This document shows, piece after piece, positions 24,351 to 26,846 of a stretch of DNA of 26,846 nt; the stretch's first letter is position 1; every line of letters begins with the position of its first letter. The DNA is taken from IMG/VR virus record IMGVR_UViG_3300042520_002115, positions 1-26,846 of that record; one strand, given 5' to 3'. The stretch comes from a virus. The position numbers and the translations under genes were made by a program. Under the pieces are notes generated by a model. That model did not search any database and was not told the DNA's origin. It was given only the letters and a program-made list of their open reading frames with translations.

Positions 24351-25057
24351 TTTTTCACCGCCAAATTGTTTTGACCAATTTCGGTAATCTCGTAACCCAA
24401 GTTTTTTAAATAACTAAATAACGCTTCACGCTTCTCAGGGAACTTCCATGTCCACGCTTCAAAAATAATTGGTGGATAGTTGTTCTCAGACAGCGTATGC
24501 TCAGCACCAAGTAGCACAGAAAGCTCATGCCCTTCTACGTCAATCTTAATTAGTCGAACCTTCTCATACTGCATGGAGTCAAGCGGTATGATGCGCATGC
24601 GCTCTGTGTATCCCTCAGTCTTAACTTCATAGTCCTTGGCACGCGTATCAAAGTCAATACTGAATGCGCCAATATTGTTTTCTGCAGAGTAGTCGGGTAA
24701 GACGTAGCTAGTAACACGTTGCTCATTACTCAAACCAAACTGGTGCGCATATACATTACTTAATCTGTTTAAAAATATGTTGGCACATAGTTGGTAGTAG
24801 ACAATACGTTGTGGCTCAAAAGCTTCAAACTGTAGATGAGCGTTTCGCTTGGCGAGAGGGATAACATAACTTCCCAAATTAGCACCAACATCAATAACAA
24901 TGCCGTCAGTGTGTTGAACCAAAATGTTGTTCGATAACTCTTGAAGCTCAGCCTCATAGCCACCACTGCGGACAGCGTTGCTAACAATATCATTATGCTT
25001 AAAGAGGGCATAGTTCAGGTCTCCGTCGGTAGCTAGGTGAATGTCAGGTAGGCTCAT
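24347..25057 (-). CDS. FkbM-family SAM-dependent methyltransferase
   Basis: The 236-residue protein shows the FkbM pattern. Motif I is IVIDVGANLGS (53-63), FEAFEPQ lies at 77-83 and the family signature IKIDVEGHE at 170-178, followed by IIFEAWTW. FkbM enzymes O-methylate sugars or small molecules. Next to a glycosyltransferase this suggests modification of a glycan, such as a host surface polysaccharide or a virion sugar. Its first codons overlap the end of the 53-residue gene. Its own ribosome binding site (AAGAAG) is modest. Confidence 0.88.
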   Translation of the reverse strand: MSLPDIHLATDGDLNYALFKHNDIVSNAVRSGGYEAELQELSNNILVQHTDGIVIDVGANLGSYVIPLAKRNAHLQFEAFEPQRIVYYQLCANIFLNRLSNVYAHQFGLSNEQRVTSYVLPDYSAENNIGAFSIDFDTRAKDYEVKTEGYTERMRIIPLDSMQYEKVRLIKIDVEGHELSVLLGAEHTLSENNYPPIIFEAWTWKFPEKREALFSYLKNLGYEITEIGQNNLAVKK

Positions 25058-25205
25058 TATTTCTTCTTTCGGCTAGTTTTATTTTTGTGTGTTCAATTAG
25101 ATATGTTTCTAGGGGTATGCTTAACTCTTCTGCAATGTGTATCTGCTCGTCTGATAGCTCAAACTCAAAAACAACTTCATCATTTTTTTTAATAATTAAC
25201 TTCAT
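25044..25205 (-). CDS. Small 53-residue protein in the glycan-modification cassette
   Basis: The ATG at 25205 overlaps the glycosyltransferase stop as ATGA, and the frame ends at TGA 25044-25046, 14 bp inside the FkbM gene. The product begins MKLIIKKNDEVVFEFELSDE, has an amphipathic strand-helix pattern and ends in a basic helix. The close overlaps on both sides and balanced composition support real expression. No domain was recognised. It could be a helper or antagonist of the two sugar enzymes, but only its position suggests this. Confidence 0.6.
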   Translation of the reverse strand: MKLIIKKNDEVVFEFELSDEQIHIAEELSIPLETYLIEHTKIKLAERRNNEPT

Positions 25206-25984
25206 TTAAGATTACCACCCGCTTTAATGATGTCGCCACCGTAGATGTATGTGCCAACGTGTTCTAACTTAATGAATGGGTTAGCGTATATCTTGCCACC
25301 ATTCTTACGCCACAATTCGCAGAAGTGGTAGTCCTCAGATAACAAGCAACCTGATTCGTCAATACTTGTAGCAAAGTATTCTTTAGTCTCAGGTTTGAGG
25401 TAGTTACCGTTAGCATCTTTAACGGTGCTTGGTCTGTATGTAGGGACTTTGTCGGCTAAATCATCAAACACTTTACGCTTGATAAGCATGAAGCCCGTAC
25501 CACCGTGGCGCACTTCGATACAACCTGACTCGTCTGTATGTAGTTCTTGACCTAGCTCATGCGCAAAGTTTAATACGAAAGCACCTGAGTAATCCTTCAA
25601 CCCTGTAGTCTTGCCTTGAGCAACTACCTTCTCAACTGCAACCCAGTCAACTTCTTTTTTAGGGTAGATACCGCAAGCAATGTCTTTATCTGCCGCCATT
25701 AAAGTAGCAACTGCTTGCCCATCAAAGCCGATGTCGGCGTCAATGAACATTAGGTAATCAAAGTTCTTCTCTAAGAAGATACGTGTCAACTCATTACGTG
25801 CACGGGTAATCAACGATTCGTTGCCCATCTGTACGAAGTAAACTTGCACCCCAATAGACTGCATTTTGTTAATAGTCTGTAGTACACCAACCATGAAGTT
25901 ACCTGTACACATACCACCGTACATAGGTGTCGCAATCATCAGGCTTGGTTTTTCTTTATTGATTGTTACTGTTTCAATGCTCAT
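25202..25984 (-). CDS. Glycosyltransferase, GT-A fold
   Basis: The 260-residue protein has the GT-A layout: strand-rich start LMIATPMYGG (15-24), RARNELTRIF, then YLMFIDADIGF with the metal-binding DAD at 82-84. CGIYPKK (104-110) and a later region GGTGFMLIKRKVF typical of acceptor-side segments follow. It would transfer a sugar from a nucleotide donor. AGAGGA lies 9 bases before the ATG. Together with the 53-residue gene and FkbM it forms a sugar-modifying unit in the early operon. The acceptor may be phage DNA, virion protein or host surface; the sequence does not decide. Confidence 0.82.
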   Translation of the reverse strand: MSIETVTINKEKPSLMIATPMYGGMCTGNFMVGVLQTINKMQSIGVQVYFVQMGNESLITRARNELTRIFLEKNFDYLMFIDADIGFDGQAVATLMAADKDIACGIYPKKEVDWVAVEKVVAQGKTTGLKDYSGAFVLNFAHELGQELHTDESGCIEVRHGGTGFMLIKRKVFDDLADKVPTYRPSTVKDANGNYLKPETKEYFATSIDESGCLLSEDYHFCELWRKNGGKIYANPFIKLEHVGTYIYGGDIIKAGGNLK

Positions 25985-26010
25985 TTTGTTTTTTCCTCTT
26001 TTGGTTGTGG

Positions 26011-26082
26011 TTAATCGTTTCGTTCTCTATCTTTTCGTTCTCGTTGTTCACGTTGTTCTCTCTGTTGTTCTTGCGGGGTCAT
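26011..26082 (-). CDS. 23-residue Gln/Glu/Arg micro-ORF
   Basis: The ATG at 26082 overlaps the sigma-4-like gene stop as ATGA, and TAA lies at 26011-26013. The peptide is built of Glu, Gln and Arg repeats (QQREQREQRER) and would form one highly charged helix. The overlap supports translation, while the length and low complexity weaken it. The glycosyltransferase ribosome binding site follows about 15 bases after its stop, so coupling could also be its only role. Confidence 0.4.
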   Translation of the reverse strand: MTPQEQQREQREQRERKDRERND

Positions 26083-26258
26083 AATAAATCTGTAATGTGT
26101 TTAAGTTTTTTTGCTAAAGCGCGTTTAACTTTTTTGTAAGCACGCCTTTCAATCTGTTGCACTGCATTTCTTGTAATGCCTAGTTCATCTGCAACTTCTT
26201 GTTGGGTCATGCCGTCGTAATCAAGCACTCGAACATGGTTTGGTTTCTTGGGTTTCAT
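26079..26258 (-). CDS. Stand-alone sigma-70 region 4-like protein
   Basis: The ATG at 26258 overlaps the upstream stop as ATGA, and TGA lies at 26079-26081. The 59-residue product contains GMTQQEVADELGITRNAVQQIE (starting at residue 16), matching sigma region 4.2, which in RpoD reads TLEEVGKQFDVTRERIRQIE. R30 and Q35 match the RpoD contacts R584 and Q589, but E585 and R588 are N31 and Q34 here. A basic helix follows. No sigma region 2 or 3 is present. It could bind RNA polymerase or DNA as a coactivator or competitor, as T4 gp33 does, or simply be an HTH regulator. Confidence 0.75.
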   Translation of the reverse strand: MKPKKPNHVRVLDYDGMTQQEVADELGITRNAVQQIERRAYKKVKRALAKKLKHITDLL

Positions 26259-26845
26259 TTTCTTAGTTCTTCAAAGTTATAAAACCACTCATCTTTTGCA
26301 GTCCACTTGGCATGGTTCTCTACGCTATACACCTCGGTTGGTATCTTGAAGTCAGGTGTTTTAAGTACGGCAGGCACAAGTGACACGTCATACCACAGGC
26401 ATCTGTTGTTAGGTTGACACGCAAACTGTCCATTGTCTAGCTTAATAAAGTTGTACGACTTGTGCTCTTCAACGCCTTCACTAAAGCTAGTGTCCAAACG
26501 GTTAGCATCAGGACTGGCAAAGTCAATCGTGAACAAATAATTACCAAAGTGAAACTGTTTATCCTTACCAAAGAACTTAACCTTAAGACCACGTAGATTA
26601 GACTTCTCAATCACAGCCATGTCATAAGACAGGCAGTCCCATATCTGTAAAAAATCTAGTGGTAGCGGGTCAGTTACTTCTTTCCACACGTATGCACTGA
26701 TAGGTAACTTATCGTACAGTGCCCCGTAGTTTGTAAGCATAGACTCAATGCGAAACGCTTGACCTTTGACGGCTTTGGCAGTCATCCACACGCACGGCTC
26801 TAATTCACCATGACCTTGCTCGTGGTTATAAAGAAACTCTTTACG
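26255..26845 (-). CDS. Conserved phage protein of unknown function (truncated by window edge)
   Basis: The frame is open to the right edge, so the GTG at 26791 and ATG at 26785 are probably internal. Residues upstream of them (EFLYNHEQGHGELEP) read as natural protein. The visible 196 residues contain KLPISAYVWKE, LPLDFLQIWDCLSYD, DTSFSEGVEEHKSYNFIKL and DNGQFACQPNNRCLWYD, blocks that I recall from phage proteins of unknown role. The composition is mixed alpha/beta with many aromatics and no catalytic motif. It overlaps the sigma-4-like gene by 4 bp. Confidence 0.65.
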   Translation of the reverse strand, partial: RKEFLYNHEQGHGELEPCVWMTAKAVKGQAFRIESMLTNYGALYDKLPISAYVWKEVTDPLPLDFLQIWDCLSYDMAVIEKSNLRGLKVKFFGKDKQFHFGNYLFTIDFASPDANRLDTSFSEGVEEHKSYNFIKLDNGQFACQPNNRCLWYDVSLVPAVLKTPDFKIPTEVYSVENHAKWTAKDEWFYNFEELRK

Positions 26846-26846
26846 C

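Noticed and set aside
26255-26791. GTG 26791 as the true start of the rightmost gene
   Set aside because: The frame stays open and protein-like to the window edge and no ribosome binding site lies before the GTG, so the gene is treated as truncated.

Overview
The window reads as part of a tailed double-stranded DNA phage genome, most likely a short-tailed (podovirus-like) phage of a Gram-negative host. The support is a 3TM-type holin next to a small M15 peptidase endolysin, a putative P22 gp10-like hub or stabilisation protein, a T7 gp13-like GNAT-fold protein among Gly/Gln-rich internal-virion-type proteins, and one giant 2762-residue polyvalent protein. Terminase, portal, capsid and DNA polymerase genes are not seen and presumably lie outside the window. 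No integrase is visible. Moderate base composition and compact packing with many ATGA and TAATG overlaps are typical of phages, but the sequence does not identify the host.

Plus strand, 1-16594 (lysis and structural arm): the Lys/Ala/Pro-rich end of a truncated gene, a membrane-anchored protein, holin and endolysin. Then come a putative tail hub protein, a small beta-rich virion protein, four further virion-type genes (a glycine-zipper protein, a GNAT-like protein, a Gln/Gly repeat protein and a Met/Gln repeat protein), and the giant protein. The giant protein carries a short N-terminal motif, long Lys/Glu-rich helical tracts, a UvrD/PcrA-type Tudor domain, a zincin-like HExxxH motif and an LPD38-like C-terminal part. 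A strong hairpin plus T-rich tract (16657-16689) probably ends this transcript.

Minus strand, 26845-16578 (early and replication arm, convergent with the structural arm): reading from the right edge, a truncated conserved protein of unknown function, a 59-residue sigma-70 region 4-like protein, a 23-residue charged micro-ORF, a glycosyltransferase, a 53-residue small protein and an FkbM-type methyltransferase. These are followed by a Cas4/RecB-like Fe-S nuclease, a small HNH protein, an unknown protein, an SNF2-type helicase, a coiled-coil protein, a putative ssDNA-binding protein, a Cro/CI-like HTH protein, a 40-residue protein, a primase-helicase fusion (AEP domain plus DUF927-like ATPase) and a 58-residue terminal gene. 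Six of these small genes or starts were found by reading codons across short gaps and are supported by overlaps with their neighbours.

Regulatory features: a good sigma-70-like promoter with a palindrome over its -10 box (21469-21505) sits before the coiled-coil/SSB group. A striking nested inverted repeat (20039-20119) lies between the SSB and HTH genes and is a candidate operator, structured RNA or replication origin. The two observations most worth following are the RNA-polymerase-binding-type Tudor domain inside the giant protein and the stand-alone sigma region 4-like protein. Both suggest that this phage acts on host transcription.
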